Below, piece after piece: positions 43,180-53,604 of a DNA stretch of 64,000 bases. How positions within the stretch are numbered: position 1 is the first letter of the stretch; every line of letters begins with the position of its first letter. The notes below the pieces were generated by a model. It worked only from the letters and a program-made list of their open reading frames with translations, did no database searches and had not been told where the DNA came from. This stretch comes from Karstenula rhodostoma CBS 690.94 (Eukaryota > Ascomycota > Dothideomycetes > Pleosporales > Didymosphaeriaceae), in contig MU001498.1 of NCBI GenBank assembly GCA_010093485.1, forward strand, positions 177,697 through 241,696, read 5' to 3'. The position numbers and the translations under genes are program-made.

Positions 43180-43660
43180 CAGCCGACCGCTTCAACTGGA
43201 GGTTCCCGTTCATTTCCGGGCCGTTGATCCTGCTTACGGTCGCGCTGGCCATGCTATTCGGACTCGCAGATCGCGTCAAGCAGAATGTGGGTGTGCTGTA
43301 CTTCGCTATCGTGCTCGCGCAAATAGACCTACCCGCTGTTACCCTGCATCAGTGCGTGGACCGGCAACAGCCTCGCCCCCTCGTGGAAGCGCTCAATTGT
43401 ACTTGCGTGGACGCTGGGTGCGGGCAACTTTGGAAGGTTGATTGGGACGAACATCTTTCTGGATCAAGAATCGCCAGGTATCAGACAAGATATGGTGTGT
43501 CGCTGAGCTTCATCTGTCTTGGATTGCTGGCTGCGATTGCGTTCGAGCTCATGCTGAAGGTTAAGAATAAGTAGAAAGAGGTCGTCGATCATAATGAGGT
43601 TAGAAACCAGTATATGGATGAGCAGTTGGATAAGCTGTGCGCTTTATCGACATTAATATT
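43180..43660 (+). pseudogene. C-terminal relic of an MFS transporter
   Basis: Residues NWRFPFISGPLILLTVALAM start a region with two membrane-type segments, then NVGVLYFAIVLAQIDLPAV, SRIARYQTRYGVSLSFICLGL and LMLKVKNK, followed in frame by TAG (43572-43574) and then KEVVDHNEVRNQYMDEQLDKL. The pieces match the last two helices and acidic tail of an allantoate-permease-like MFS transporter (D-A-P-x-Y..G near the last helix and a D-E-Q-L-D-K-L tail). The rest of the transporter is missing. A frame-breaking heptamer repeat, replaced middle sequence and the stop show decay. Confidence 0.6.
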
Positions 43661-43963
43661 AAAATTGATTGTACTACCCACACGTCATCTTGTCGCACCC
43701 ACAGCCATACCCCAGACCTTTATGCATGAACACCGAACCTTGAAAGTATTCAGGCTGTACAGCAGCCAAAACGGCACAGAACTAGCGTCTCCTTTTATCC
43801 GTTTGCTCCTCGTGCTTTGCCTGCTTGTTGGCAATGGACTGCCAAGAACCGCGCCTCTCTTATGTAACGTTCAGCCTTTCTTCAGGATCAAGCTGACTGC
43901 CCTCATCCACGATACAGCACACTTCTACTCATTCAACATAAGGAAAAAAAAAAACCTCAAGTG

Positions 43964-45772
43964 ATGACTTCTACAAGCACTACAGTTGCTTGTGCATTGT
44001 TGGCGATTTTCCTTCTCTCGTTCCAAAATGTTTGGCGTGTGGTCCAAACATGGCGATTTCTCTTGCAAGGCCGAGTAATGATGTTGAAGCATGCGCAGGA
44101 CGTGAGTACTATGGTCTCGAGCATATATGAGCGAATAGCTGACAGATTCACTCAGAATCCTCATAAAGCATTTTCTTTGTCTGTCCCAGGCAACCGACTT
44201 CACATTCTCTCGTCGAATGAGCATTGGCACGACATCAACAATGCTCATACCAGTCAGCTTTCTCCGAACGCGGCATCTAGAGAAGTACGCAGCGTTCTGC
44301 TGCACTCCCGTGCAATCCCATTGAATGCATATAGATGTTCCAACCGAAATACACATTCGGATTTGATTGGTCTGCGCCGCGAGAACATGTCAGTCTGGCA
44401 ACCGTCCGATCAATCCGAAACATGACACTGCAAATCCCACTCTTTCAGGGCAGGTTTGTCGAGATTCTAGACCAAGAATTCCAGCAGGCTATGGCCACCA
44501 ATCCACAGGAAGAAGGTACAGGACTCCACTCCTTTTAATGACATGTTCTCACGTTTCAACGCAGGTTGGACACGCGTTGCTCTATGGACAGTTCTGCAAC
44601 GCGCAATCACAAGGATCAATACACTTTTGCTCTTCGGCGAGGATACTGGTTTGTCGATGATTACGTCGCCTTCAGGAAGTTACTGACACTTGATAAGCAC
44701 ACAACGATGAGTTCATTCTGCGTGGGTTGAACTTTGTCAATCAGACGACTCTTATCCTCGAATCAGTCCGGCTTGTCCCATTCTTCTTAGCTCCGTATGT
44801 CACGTCTAAACCCGGTGTTTACAGAGCGTTGACTTAAGAGCAGGGTCGTGGAAAAGTTGATTAAAGGACGAGGCCACGATCGACAATTCGTCTTCAGGAC
44901 ACTGAAGGATCTCATAGCGGAGCGGGAGGCCTACAGAAAAACCATGCCAGAGTCATCGCGAACTAAACCGGTAATTGCCCAAAAGTGAGAATACGAAGGA
45001 TGCCATCTAACGTACATACCAAGAGAACGTTTCTAGAAGGAGTGGTCGATTACTCACAGGACGACCGAACTACGCAGCAACATGTTGACTCAATCAATTC
45101 CACTTGGGTCATTTCTACACTTGCAATTCCGGTCGTTGTCTGCCAGCTCTTACAAGATCTATACACTCATACCGAGCATTTCGAAGCACTACGCAAAGAA
45201 TGCGATGTCATTCCTCTACATGAGTCCTCACGCTCACAAGAGATCTCTGACTATTTGGGAAAGTCGCCGCTTCTCGAAGCCTTCGCGATGGAATCATGGC
45301 GACGAAATTGCTTCCAGTCTAACACGGCCCACCGCATGGCCATGAAGCCGTTCCAGTTTTCAGACGGATACAAGGTGCCCGCCGGAGAAATGATCGAATT
45401 TCATCAGCGCGGAATCATGAACGATGAGGCGCGTTATCCTGAGCCTGAAAAGTTCGATCCTTCGCGGTTTCTTGGCAAGAACCGATCCCTTGTTGACACT
45501 GGTATCGAATGGCCCTTTTGGGGCGTCCCGAGATACATCTGGTACGTCCGTAACATTACCAACATTAGAACATAGGTGAGCGATGCTAATACACTACATG
45601 CAGTCCTGGTCGTTGGCATGTTGCGAACGTTGAGAAGCTGGTGGCTGTCTATTTGATGCAGAACTTCGAGGGCAAGTTCAAAAGCACGAAGAGCTTGAAC
45701 TTTGATTGGCGTGACTCGCTGGTGCCGAACCCGAAGATGGTGCTCCTAATGAAGCCCCGATTGAAGGCCTGA
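43964..45772 (+). CDS. Cytochrome P450
   Basis: Starts with MTSTSTTVACALLAIFLLSF, an N-terminal anchor, about 480-500 aa in total. Exons join through GT..AG introns at about 44281, 44516, 44651, 44794, 44971 and 45543. Seen are FGFDWSAPREHVSL, NFVNQTTLILESVRLVPFFLAP, the I-helix region STWVISTLAIPVVVCQLLQD, the K-helix E-x-x-R (AMESWRRN), PEKFDPSRF and the haem loop FWGVPRY-ICPGRWHVA, whose Cys codon is completed across the last intron (45543-45603). It resembles fungal P450s annotated as ent-kaurene-oxidase- or sterigmatocystin-type hydroxylases. The I-helix lacks the usual A/G-G-x-E/D-T, which is also seen in some of these. No stop breaks it. It could be a tailoring enzyme, but no core synthase lies nearby. 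Confidence 0.82.
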
Positions 45773-46221
45773 ATACTTGGTGCATCTCAGGGGCTATGAA
45801 CGCCCAAGCGGGAATGGAGCGCTTGTACCAGCTTGGATAATCATACATCTTTCAGGATAGGGCACACACTAAGGATGGAATAGCACCTAAATATTATCTG
45901 TTTCGTAAGCCGCGGCTTGCAGAAGCTCGCGAAGAGTCAACAATTAATTTGTTTCGTAAAGCAGCATACCGTTATTTATACTGAACAGTTATCCTCCCAG
46001 GCAGGACAGTATTTTTTACTGGTCATCCGAAAGTGTAAGTCATCCGCCAATAATCAGAGGACTCCGCTTGGTCTTGGCCCCCATGTCGCATGTCATCTAG
46101 CTTACGGCGCTACACGATCACTTCCCTTTCTCAGAAAAAGCGTGCGGGGTTGTGTAACACTAGTTGACCTACAAGAAAACTTAAATCAATCGATTTGGGT
46201 TCAAATCCAACGCCAGATATC
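45773..46221. other. Intergenic
   Basis: 3' region of the P450 and upstream region of the small gene at 46222. Nothing recognised. Confidence 0.4.
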
Positions 46222-46675
46222 ATGGCTTCCTCAATTCCCGTCATCCTCTGCGGCCGCACCGAAGCCATCGGCGCAGGCATAATCGAAGCCCTCAAACCCG
46301 AAATTGAAGGTGCTCATTCTCCCTCATCTATCCTCATCCTCGCTCCTCCATCTAACAATTACAGTCATGCACTTCATCCTCACGCCTGAAGCGGGTAAAA
46401 CCTAGATACCGGCGCTTTTGAAAGGCGACAAAAAGGTGCCGTCAGATTCTGCCCTGGGGCCAAATAAGTACGAGCGCACGTCGGAAGCTGTTTTGTTGGG
46501 GGCGGGATATGGCGAAGAGGATACTGTAGAGATACGTGAGGCGAGCAAGGGGATTAAAGATGTGCCGTGGCTGAGACCGGAATATGAGAAGGCTTTGGTT
46601 GCGAGAATTATGGAGAAGGTGAAGGGACTGGAGGAGAAGGGTGAGATGCGGCAGGATGCGGTTGTGTGGTATTGA
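46222..46675 (+). pseudogene. Small conserved fungal protein with one premature stop
   Basis: Exon 1 (46222-46309) reads MASSIPVILCGRTEAIGAGIIEALKPEIE; a 55-nt intron (46310-46364) leads to MHFILTPEAGKT, then TAG at 46403-46405, then IPALLKGDKKVPSDS and on, in the same frame, to VPWLRPEYEKALVARIMEKV and a C-terminal VVWY. The order matches a conserved short ascomycete protein with an N-terminal Rossmann-like I-L-C-G-R/K-T start, where the residue at the stop is usually Gln in my recollection (A-x-Q-I-P). CAG-to-TAG would explain it. No other damage seen, so loss would be recent. Confidence 0.68.
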
Positions 46676-47309
46676 GATAGAGTACGAACACGTGCCGCTC
46701 CTTTCAGTAAGCTGCCCATGGTGCATTTTCCCTATTGGGGACAATACAAGGTGTATCTGCATTGCAACCCCAGGTGCAGTTCCTTTCGGTCTCAAACCTG
46801 TCGCTCATAAATTTCATGTTGACTGGTGCTTTTTTGTTTGGAATTAAGGCTATAATTCTACCCTCATATTAAATCCCTGCTCAAGATCACAGTCTTAAAG
46901 AACTATTCATTAGATAGGCTAAAATTTCCATTCCGCTAACTCCTTGACTCGAGATGAACCCAAATATTATGTTTACAACGGGCTATATTCCACCGTCTTG
47001 AAAGTATTGCAAACTCGTAGTGCGACTTGATCTATCAATTGCCAACTTGTTGCTGAGACTTGCGATTGAGCGCTGGCGATGATACCACCATATAACGTCC
47101 AGGCTCGGTCCTTCCTCGCTTTCTGCTGATGCGCTCTACAGGTGCAAGCTTCGCTGCGAGTCTAGTCACGATGCTGGATGTAAAGGGTTGCTCGAGTGCA
47201 AATTTGGCTGATGGAGCGCAGGTCACATTTCTTCAGCTTCTTCGAACTTTAAGTTGTACTGGATGATGAATTACTACTTAGTTCTGATAACAGATGTACA
47301 ACTCACATC
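46676..47309. other. Intergenic
   Basis: No gene feature; convergent ends of the gene at 46222 and the small minus-strand gene at 47310. Confidence 0.4.
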
Positions 47310-47789
47310 TTACAACAAGCCGATTGTCACATCTCCCTTCACCCTCGCGTAGATCTCGACCTGCAGAAACACTACATCAGCCCAATGGTCACATCACCCT
47401 TCACTCGAGCGTAAATTTCTACCTCAACTTCCAGATCCAGTTCGATCTTAATCTTCAAGCTGCTATCCTTCTCGCCGATTTTCGGGGGTCGGTCTGCGAT
47501 GCGAGATTGGTGGACAGGCACCATCCGGCGGCCTCCGCGTCTTTTTGGCATGGGCTGAGGCTCAGGCTCTGATTCGGCCATTTCATCGTCTTCGGAGTTT
47601 TCCTGTGGTGGAGCCGTTTTCTGGAGCGCACCCTCGTTCTCATTGCCGCCTCCTCCAAGCTTCTTTGGCTTCTTGCGATCGTTGGTCTTTTCATCTGGAC
47701 GATCGGTGACAGGTGACCTTAGAACGCAGTGTCAGTTTCAGTAGATAGAAGGTAACAGACCAATGGTTTGCAGCTTACTCTTCGGCCAT
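47310..47789 (-). CDS. Small acidic protein with duplicated last exon
   Basis: ATG at 47789; exon 1 is only MAE plus two bases, then an intron with donor GTAAGC (about 47778) and acceptor TCTAAG (about 47717). Exon 2 codes a polar stretch (DEKTNDRKKPKKLGGGG, PQENSEDDEMAESEPEPQP) and KIKIELDLEVE. From there two endings are possible: reading through gives VEIYARVKGDVTIGLM and a stop at 47372; removing a 62-nt intron (47422-47361, GTAGAA..TTCTGCAG) gives VEIYARVKGDVTIGLL and a stop at 47310. The intron and final exon are tandem copies. The KIxIxLDLEVEVxxxARVKGDITIGLL ending is typical of a small conserved ascomycete protein of unknown role. About 110-113 aa either way. Confidence 0.7.
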
Positions 47790-48586
47790 GACGATTGTAA
47801 ATTATTGTGCTTTGTTTAGCCTACGAAGCCGAGTATTACTTTGGTGATGAGTTGACGGATGAGTGTACAATGGACAAATACAAAGAGGATGCTTCGCTAC
47901 TTACACCTAAGATGACTTGGCGTAATGACGAATCGCTACACCGTACCCTTTTGCGGAAACCTGTTTTGCTGGGACTTTTGGAGCTACTGACGCTCTTTTG
48001 GGTCGCTTGCACATGCTGAAGCAAGTTTCTACCGGCGATTAACCCACGGGACGCACGCGTAGGGTTTGAAAATAACTAAGCCCCCAGAATTCAAGCTGTC
48101 ATACGCGCATGCGTGCGAAGAGTCCCAAATACGGGATTAAAAGTGGAGTCCAAATCATGCCACACCAACAATTGGCAGGCACTAGTTTTTTTAGTGGACC
48201 AAGACGGTATCCACGGAGGTGTCGGAAGTACACATCGAGCCTAGCCTACGTTCAGTAACAGGTTTGGTGGAACAAGAACGTTGTTCATGTTGCAAGCAGG
48301 CTACAATGAGCGAATTCGGTCTAGACAACGTGCGCCTCTACATTCCGGGCCACCATGATGGATATGACGCGTCTCGGGACAAGACATGTCCTACATATTG
48401 CGACGAATGACATCATCGATAACTTTCATTCGACGACCATGTCCCATAATTGTTCGTGCTCACTTGATGTTCTTGTCACGACCTAAACGATCGTCTCTTG
48501 CAGGCTGCCATATCTTACTTGTTTAAAGCGCCGAGCAATCTACCACTGCTTACTGTTCAAGCGCTTCGTCTCGCATACTGAAGATC
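47790..48586. other. Intergenic
   Basis: Divergent promoter region between the small minus-strand gene and the plus-strand gene at 48587. No other gene seen. Confidence 0.45.
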
Positions 48587-49281
48587 ATGGTACTTGGGAT
48601 ACTCACTGCAATTGCTGCTTGCCCCGCAATCATAGGAACCACAGAAGCGGTCCGTCAAGGCCAAAGGCAGAGCGCAAAAGAGAAGCACAGAGGCTTAAAA
48701 ACCAAACTTATCGTTAACTGTTCGACTGCCTCAAGGACCGGAAAAGAGGTGGATGGATGCGAAGTAGTACTAAGCAACGATAAGGTGCGAAGGTTCCACT
48801 ATACCTTAGGGTGCGAGGCGTGTCAATAACTTTGTTCCAGTTGTATCTTGCAGTGGCTTCACCCGAATACGAAGAAGTTTCCGAGGATGACCATCCTTTC
48901 GCAGGCTACTTCCTCCCCTATCCAGATCAGAATTGGGGGCGACAGGGAGAAGGTCTCGTCTCCACCATCTCGGATGACCCGCCGCAATTAAACTGGATAT
49001 ATGTCGATAGAGATACTCACGAGGTTAAATACGGCAACCGCGAAGTATCAGAGTCGCATGTGATAGGCCCTTGGGACGTTACCAAGGGCCCAGACAAGCG
49101 CGTCACTTTAGAGGGCTGGGAAGGCTTCATGGCAGTCAAATATGGGCCCGGGGAGTGGGCGCTTTATTTCGACAGAGATGACGATGGCCTGGAAGGTATA
49201 ATCGACCCGGAAATGAAAACTATAGAAGTTGTGTTGGTAAGGAGAGAGAGGAAACAAGAAAAGCCCAATGACGACGAATAA
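48587..49281 (+). CDS. Conserved ascomycete protein of unknown function
   Basis: Exon 1 (48587-48786) reads MVLGILTAIAACPAIIGTTE, VRQGQRQSAKEKHRGLKTKL and NGCEVVL-like DGCEVVLSNDK. A 53-nt intron (GTGCGA..TTCCAG, to about 48839) leads to LYLAVASPEYEE, HPFAGYFLPYPD, WGRQGEGLVSTISDDPPQLN, GPWDVTKGPDKRVTLEGWEG and LYFDRDDDGLEG, ending in TAA at 49281; about 213 aa. This protein is very strongly conserved among filamentous ascomycetes, especially the first 40 residues and the STISDDPPQLNWIYVD segment, but has no assigned function. The hydrophobic start may be a membrane or targeting segment. No damage seen. Confidence 0.85.
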
Positions 49282-49519
49282 GATGCACGGTACTCATGAC
49301 GGCGTTGCCGACGTCTCGTAGACTAGCGGCTTGTGTTAGTCTACATCGCTGCTAAGTCGCTCGGAACTTTTCCCCGGTGGCCAACCCGCATCGACCCTGG
49401 TTTCAGCTAGTAATTTCCCCACAATCCTGTTCTCTTCGTTGAAAAGAGATTATTTTTGGACGATTTAGGACGGCCAGCGGGAAAATTTCGCATCAAACAG
49501 TTGTTAAATAGAACCACCA

Positions 49520-49563
49520 GCATCGGTGGTTTAGTTGTAAAATTAGCCGTTGCCATTAGCCGG
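49520..49563 (+). pseudogene. tRNA-Gly(GCC) 5' half relic
   Basis: GCATCGGTGGTTTAGTTGTA starts a perfect-looking 5' half of tRNA-Gly: acceptor strand GCATCGG, D-arm with A-box, anticodon stem strand AGCCG and loop TTGCCA with anticodon GCC. After the loop the sequence goes into a CCGGGAATCGAGCC stretch and a 31-bp tandem repeat, so the T-arm and 3' acceptor strand are lacking. Confidence 0.7.
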
Positions 49564-49625
49564 GAATCGAGCCGACAAAATCATGTGATTACCAGAATCG
49601 AGCCGACAAGATCATGTGATTACCA
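49564..49625. repeat. Two tandem 31-bp units
   Basis: Unit GAATCGAGCCGACAARATCA plus TGTGATTACCA is present twice with one difference (A/G at the sixteenth base). It is attached directly to the tRNA-Gly half; its GAATCGAGCC start is reminiscent of a worn B box. Confidence 0.85.
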
Positions 49626-50186
49626 GAGTGTTTGCTGTGCTTCTGCATTGCATCCACATAGATTTCGATGACAGTTTTCGTATATTCGGGTATGATACCA
49701 ATCTGATCCATATCACGCAGTTGGCCCAACACGCCGTAGATGCGATCCCGCTCGTCTGAGCAAAGAGAATACCCGATCTGCCGCCGCAGGCTAGTGAAGC
49801 GGAAAGCTCGTATAGAATAGAGCCAAACTATGTCTGCCCTGCCAATGCGATCGCGCCAGGTCCGAAGTTAGGTTACATCAAACACAACTGTGGGGATGGG
49901 CTTCCGTCAAATCATAATATGCAGAAAGAGAGCCAGCCTACTTCCTTCTTGCCGCGTATACACGAGGAATGTATTCAAGACCAACGACATAAGAATCATC
50001 AAATACGCAAGGAGTTTGCCTCTACAGACTATCACCAGAACCAGGATTAGGGGTTTTTAACACAAAACGGATCATACGTAAGCTCCCAAAACTATGCAAT
50101 CAACAATATGCCCAGCTTTCCAACATCTTTTATGTCCGCTAAGTATAAAACCTACCACTATGAATTTACGAAAAAGGAACAAGTCG
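49626..50186. other. Intergenic
   Basis: No gene or repeat supported between the tRNA relic and the small minus-strand gene. Confidence 0.4.
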
Positions 50187-50668
50187 CTAATGTTGGTAAC
50201 CAATCTCCAGTCCAACGTCGAGATCTGTCTCAGCGGGCCACACGGGCTTATTGTTTCGCTTCTTGGGTATAGAGTCGAGCTTCTCAGCGGCGAAGGTCGC
50301 CTTTGTAAGAGTGTAATCTGCAGGGCCGGGCGTATAACCATGGCAAGCGATATGTGTCTGGGTTTGAACTTGCTGCTCGCTTTTGTAACAGAAGGTAAAG
50401 TGATTGCCATTTGGATCAGGTTGCAATTTACCACCAATGGTCGTTGTGGCATGCCCGGGGCCACTGTATGGAGAACATGACAGTAAACATAACGACTACA
50501 ACAAAAAAGAAGAATTAGATCTACGCACCGAATCAAGATCTGCTTTGGATATAAATTATGTGCTCGGGCAGTTTGATATGCAAGAGTAGTCACTCTCTGG
50601 ATCTCGCTCTGGTTTCTAGGCATGGTCCCCTTTAGGAAGAAGAACTTGACCATATTGATGCCGGACAT
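50187..50668 (-). CDS. Small hypothetical protein, two exons
   Basis: ATG at 50668 (MSGINMVKFFFLKGTMPRNQ) leads through RVTTLAYQTARAHNLYPKQI to a 63-nt intron (donor GTGCGT about 50525, acceptor CATACAG about 50463), then GPGHATTTIGGKLQPDPNGN, HFTFCYKS, ACHGYTPGPADYTLTKATF and AETDLDVGLEIGYQH, stop at 50187. About 125-140 aa with two cysteines; no signal peptide. The composition (PNGNHFTF, TPGPADYT) is convincing as protein, and frame is kept across the intron. I do not recognise a family. Confidence 0.5.
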
Positions 50669-51099
50669 GACTCGGGGATGGTTGCAATGGTTTGGAGTGT
50701 AGGAGAAAAAAGTTTATACTTCTGCCTACAGTAGGTAATTCTGGAAGCGATGAAACTTATGCGTTGGCTGCTGATGAGGCTGCATGAGTACGGCGTAGTG
50801 ATCTATATATAGCGCCCGGCTTGAACAGTTACCGGCTGACCTTTCGCGCGCGCTTCTTCTCAAAGTATGATGCAAAACAGATCAGGGGCGATACGTCGTA
50901 AGGGGAGATCTCGGAAATTTCAGTGGCGCCGAGAAAGAGCGCGTGGCAAAACATAGTGCCGGGCGGTAATGCAGGTACGCTGGAATATAGACCATGTTGT
51001 AACCACGACTCATAGTGGCACTCACAGATGGTACGGCCTTTGATGGATAGAGACTGGGGTAAAACATTTGTTAGAGCATGGCTTATGATATGCGTATAG

Positions 51100-52631
51100 C
51101 TAGAGGATAATTTCTGAAGTTTCGACATTGTCCTGCAGCGACTCAAATGCTGGTTCAGCCCATTTCTGCATCCAACTAGACTCGAGAACCTGTTGCGCTG
51201 AAGGTCGGGTTTCCGGCCGAAAAGACAACATCGACCTTAAGAGTACAAGGAATGCTTGCTTCTCTTCCTCGTTCATCTCTGCCATCTTAGATTGTTTTCG
51301 TGGTTCCTGTATTGAATCCTCCAGCCGATCCTCCAGCAGACGACGCGGCGATCCATCGACTCTCTCAAGTTGATCATTGAAACACTGATGGCGATGTGCC
51401 CAATTTGTCCACCACTCTTCAGGTAAGTAGCCTAACGCGTCGACATGTTCCTCAAGAATTCGGTCTTTGTTTGGGAACCAGGTTTCGAACAGGGGTCGCT
51501 GACCCATAATAGCGAAAACCGCGCATGCAAGACTCCAGATCTCAGCAGGGAACGAAACGGAAACATTTGACGTTGGCTGTAGGATTATTTCTGGCGGCCG
51601 CAACATAAAGGGTGTGTGAGAAGATTGTTGTATATCTACTGCTGGTTGAAAGGATTCGCTGAAGTCCGTTAAAAAGATATGCGAATCACGGAGGGAGATA
51701 GTGTCGCTGGCATCTCCAAACCATATTGGTAAGACACCGGAAGTAGGCACCCACTGATCCAGAGGTTTTCCGTCCAACCGTGTTATTTTCTCGAGCTCAG
51801 GCTGCCCATACTTCTTGTAAAGTTGGTCTGGAGTAAGATTGTCGATAGATTCAGGCATGCGGAGAAGGATGTTGGCCTCATGGAGATCTGAAATCGCAGT
51901 CAGCAAAATAGGTTAGGATTTCAGTGTGACCAGCCTGAGTACCTACCTGCATGGACGACGCCACGAGAATGTATGAAGGCGACGGCTCGAATAAGCTGAG
52001 CGGCAATGGCGCGAGCTACCGAGGGCTGGAACAACCTGTTATGGGATGAGTCTCGCGCTTCTGAGATGCTCATTCTTGCTGGGGTGGTGACGAGGCAGTG
52101 ATGTTTTCTCCGTACTCCTTGGATTTCTGGGCCTTCCACTTGGAATTCGTCCAATATCTCTGGTATCATGGCAATACCGAAATCCACGTGAGCATCTTCG
52201 CCATCCCGCAGTGTTCTCAGTATGGCACTTTCGAATGGACGGTCAAGCTCCGAGACAGCGAATTTGAGCGCGACGTACTTGGCTAAGCGCTCATCTCGTG
52301 CCAACCATGTAGTTGAAGAACTCCCATAGCCCAGCTTGTGTATAACGTGATAACGAGACGAAAATCGGTCGCCAATCCGAACTGGGTAGTAGCCTCCAAC
52401 AGCGTACCGCTCGAATGGCTCAATATCTTCAATCGGTTCATACATCGCACAATCTATCTTCGAAGCAGAAGCGTGGTCAGACATTGATCGTAGAAGACCG
52501 CAAGTCGAGATCCGTTTTCTCCCCAAATTGCGCCAGCTTACGTGTGAAACGACGTGTCGAACATAAGCAAAAGGACAAGGCGAGCACGACTGTCTACCGA
52601 ACGGTGATAGAGAGGAGGTGCTTATGAGCAT
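51100..52631 (-). CDS. SRPK-like serine/threonine protein kinase
   Basis: Two exons split by an intron at about 51954-51896 within the catalytic loop (VVHA-DLHEANILLR; the Asp codon is completed across it). Kinase motifs: G-loop LGYGSSSTTWLARD, Lys123 in YVALKF, catalytic H-A-D-L-x-x-x-N, then LTDFSES in the place of DFG, PPEIIL, and EIWSLACAVFAI. A long insert with LGYLPEEWW and CFNDQLERVDGSPRR precedes the C-lobe end (FRPETRPSAQQVLESSWMQKW). The HxDL..N and large insert are as in SRPK/SKY1-like fungal kinases, a lineage with many paralogues. From the first ATG at 52631 there is a basic, Ser/Arg-rich 49-residue leader that might be a mitochondrial presequence; a start at 52484 (MSDHASASK) is equally possible. 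About 490 aa. Confidence 0.85.
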
Positions 52632-53604
52632 TGCTAAATTCCAAACAGTTCCAAACAGCTTACCATAAAGTTATGTGGTGAACAAGGTGGAGCGAGGTCG
52701 ATGGCCTGCATGCCTGCTAATAATGAGCCAGCGCGTGTTAACTTGGCGAGTGATCAGCGTACTATCCCTATTCTAGGATAGGGTGCTACCGCCCAGCCGT
52801 CCAAAAAATCGTCTGCTACCGATGAGGTTTCATATCTCAAATTATTCTGTGTATATGTAAAGACAGCATAAAAAAGGTTGCATCAATCAATCACAGCATC
52901 GGTGGTTTAGTGGTAAAATTAGCCGTTGCCATTGGTCTGGATAACTTCCAGTTCAATATGTCGGCTAGCCCCGGGTTCGATTGTGAGTTGCGCCGAATAC
53001 AAAACATATCATCGCTTGTACTAATTGTAAATAGCCCGGCCGATGCAAGACTTGAAACTTTCTTTTTTTGCATCAATACTGCCTGGTGGGCCGGCGTTCG
53101 AGCCTTCCTTTGGCTGGGTTTGGCTGGGGTTTAGGTGGGATAAAAGCCCTGTTTTTTATTGTCCACAGAGCAGATGCATTTCTGCTTCTTGAGCTTCCAA
53201 TTAACATATCAATTGCTGTTGTTCTCTCAAGGCCGCTGTGCGCTGTTGCTTGCGCTGTTCAGCGATGTTTTTGTGCCGGAACGCCGGAGTTAAGCGAGGT
53301 CCAAGCCATCCGCACCGCCACACCTGCGCCACGCGCCTGCCACGCGTTTGAACCTCGACTCGTCCCCGCCATTTCTTTTCACTCCACAGCGACAGCAACC
53401 CTGCTTCAGCGCCTACATAGCCTCACAATGCATGTCATGCCCTGATCCGCCCCACTCAAGCTCTGCCTTTACTTACCCAGTGCCGCCGTGACTACGTGCT
53501 GTGAAAGCTCTCACCCCCTTCCCTCTTCATTCACAACACGCGTATATATTACTACCCATACCCCTAGGCCCTAGGTCACCTCTCTTCTGCGCAACTCCAC
53601 GCCA
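52632..53604. other. Divergent intergenic region with a tRNA relic
   Basis: Upstream of both the kinase and the T5orf172 gene. Contains the tRNA-Gly relic at 52896 and no other gene that I can support. Confidence 0.45.
52896..52999 (+). pseudogene. Intron-bearing tRNA-Gly(GCC) relic
   Basis: 5' half GCATCGGTGGTTTAGTGGTA with A-box, anticodon stem AGCCG (52921-52925), loop TT-GCC-A, then 29 nt (52932-52960) and T plus CGGCT (52962-52966), which closes the stem at five of five pairs. The 29-nt insert sits at the normal tRNA intron position, one base 3' of the anticodon. A B-box-like GGGTTCGATT follows, but the 3' strand of the T-stem and the acceptor 3' strand (CCGAATAC where CCGATGC is needed) do not pair. 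It may still be transcribed by Pol III, but cannot be a normal tRNA. Confidence 0.65.

Noticed and set aside
6280..45772. One secondary-metabolite gene cluster (O-methyltransferase, AsaB-like, UstYa-like, P450)
   Set aside because: The members are 10-15 kb apart, interleaved with unrelated genes, one is broken, and there is no core synthase, terpene cyclase or peptide precursor.
49564..49625. CRISPR array
   Set aside because: Only two adjacent 31-bp units without spacers, in a eukaryotic context.
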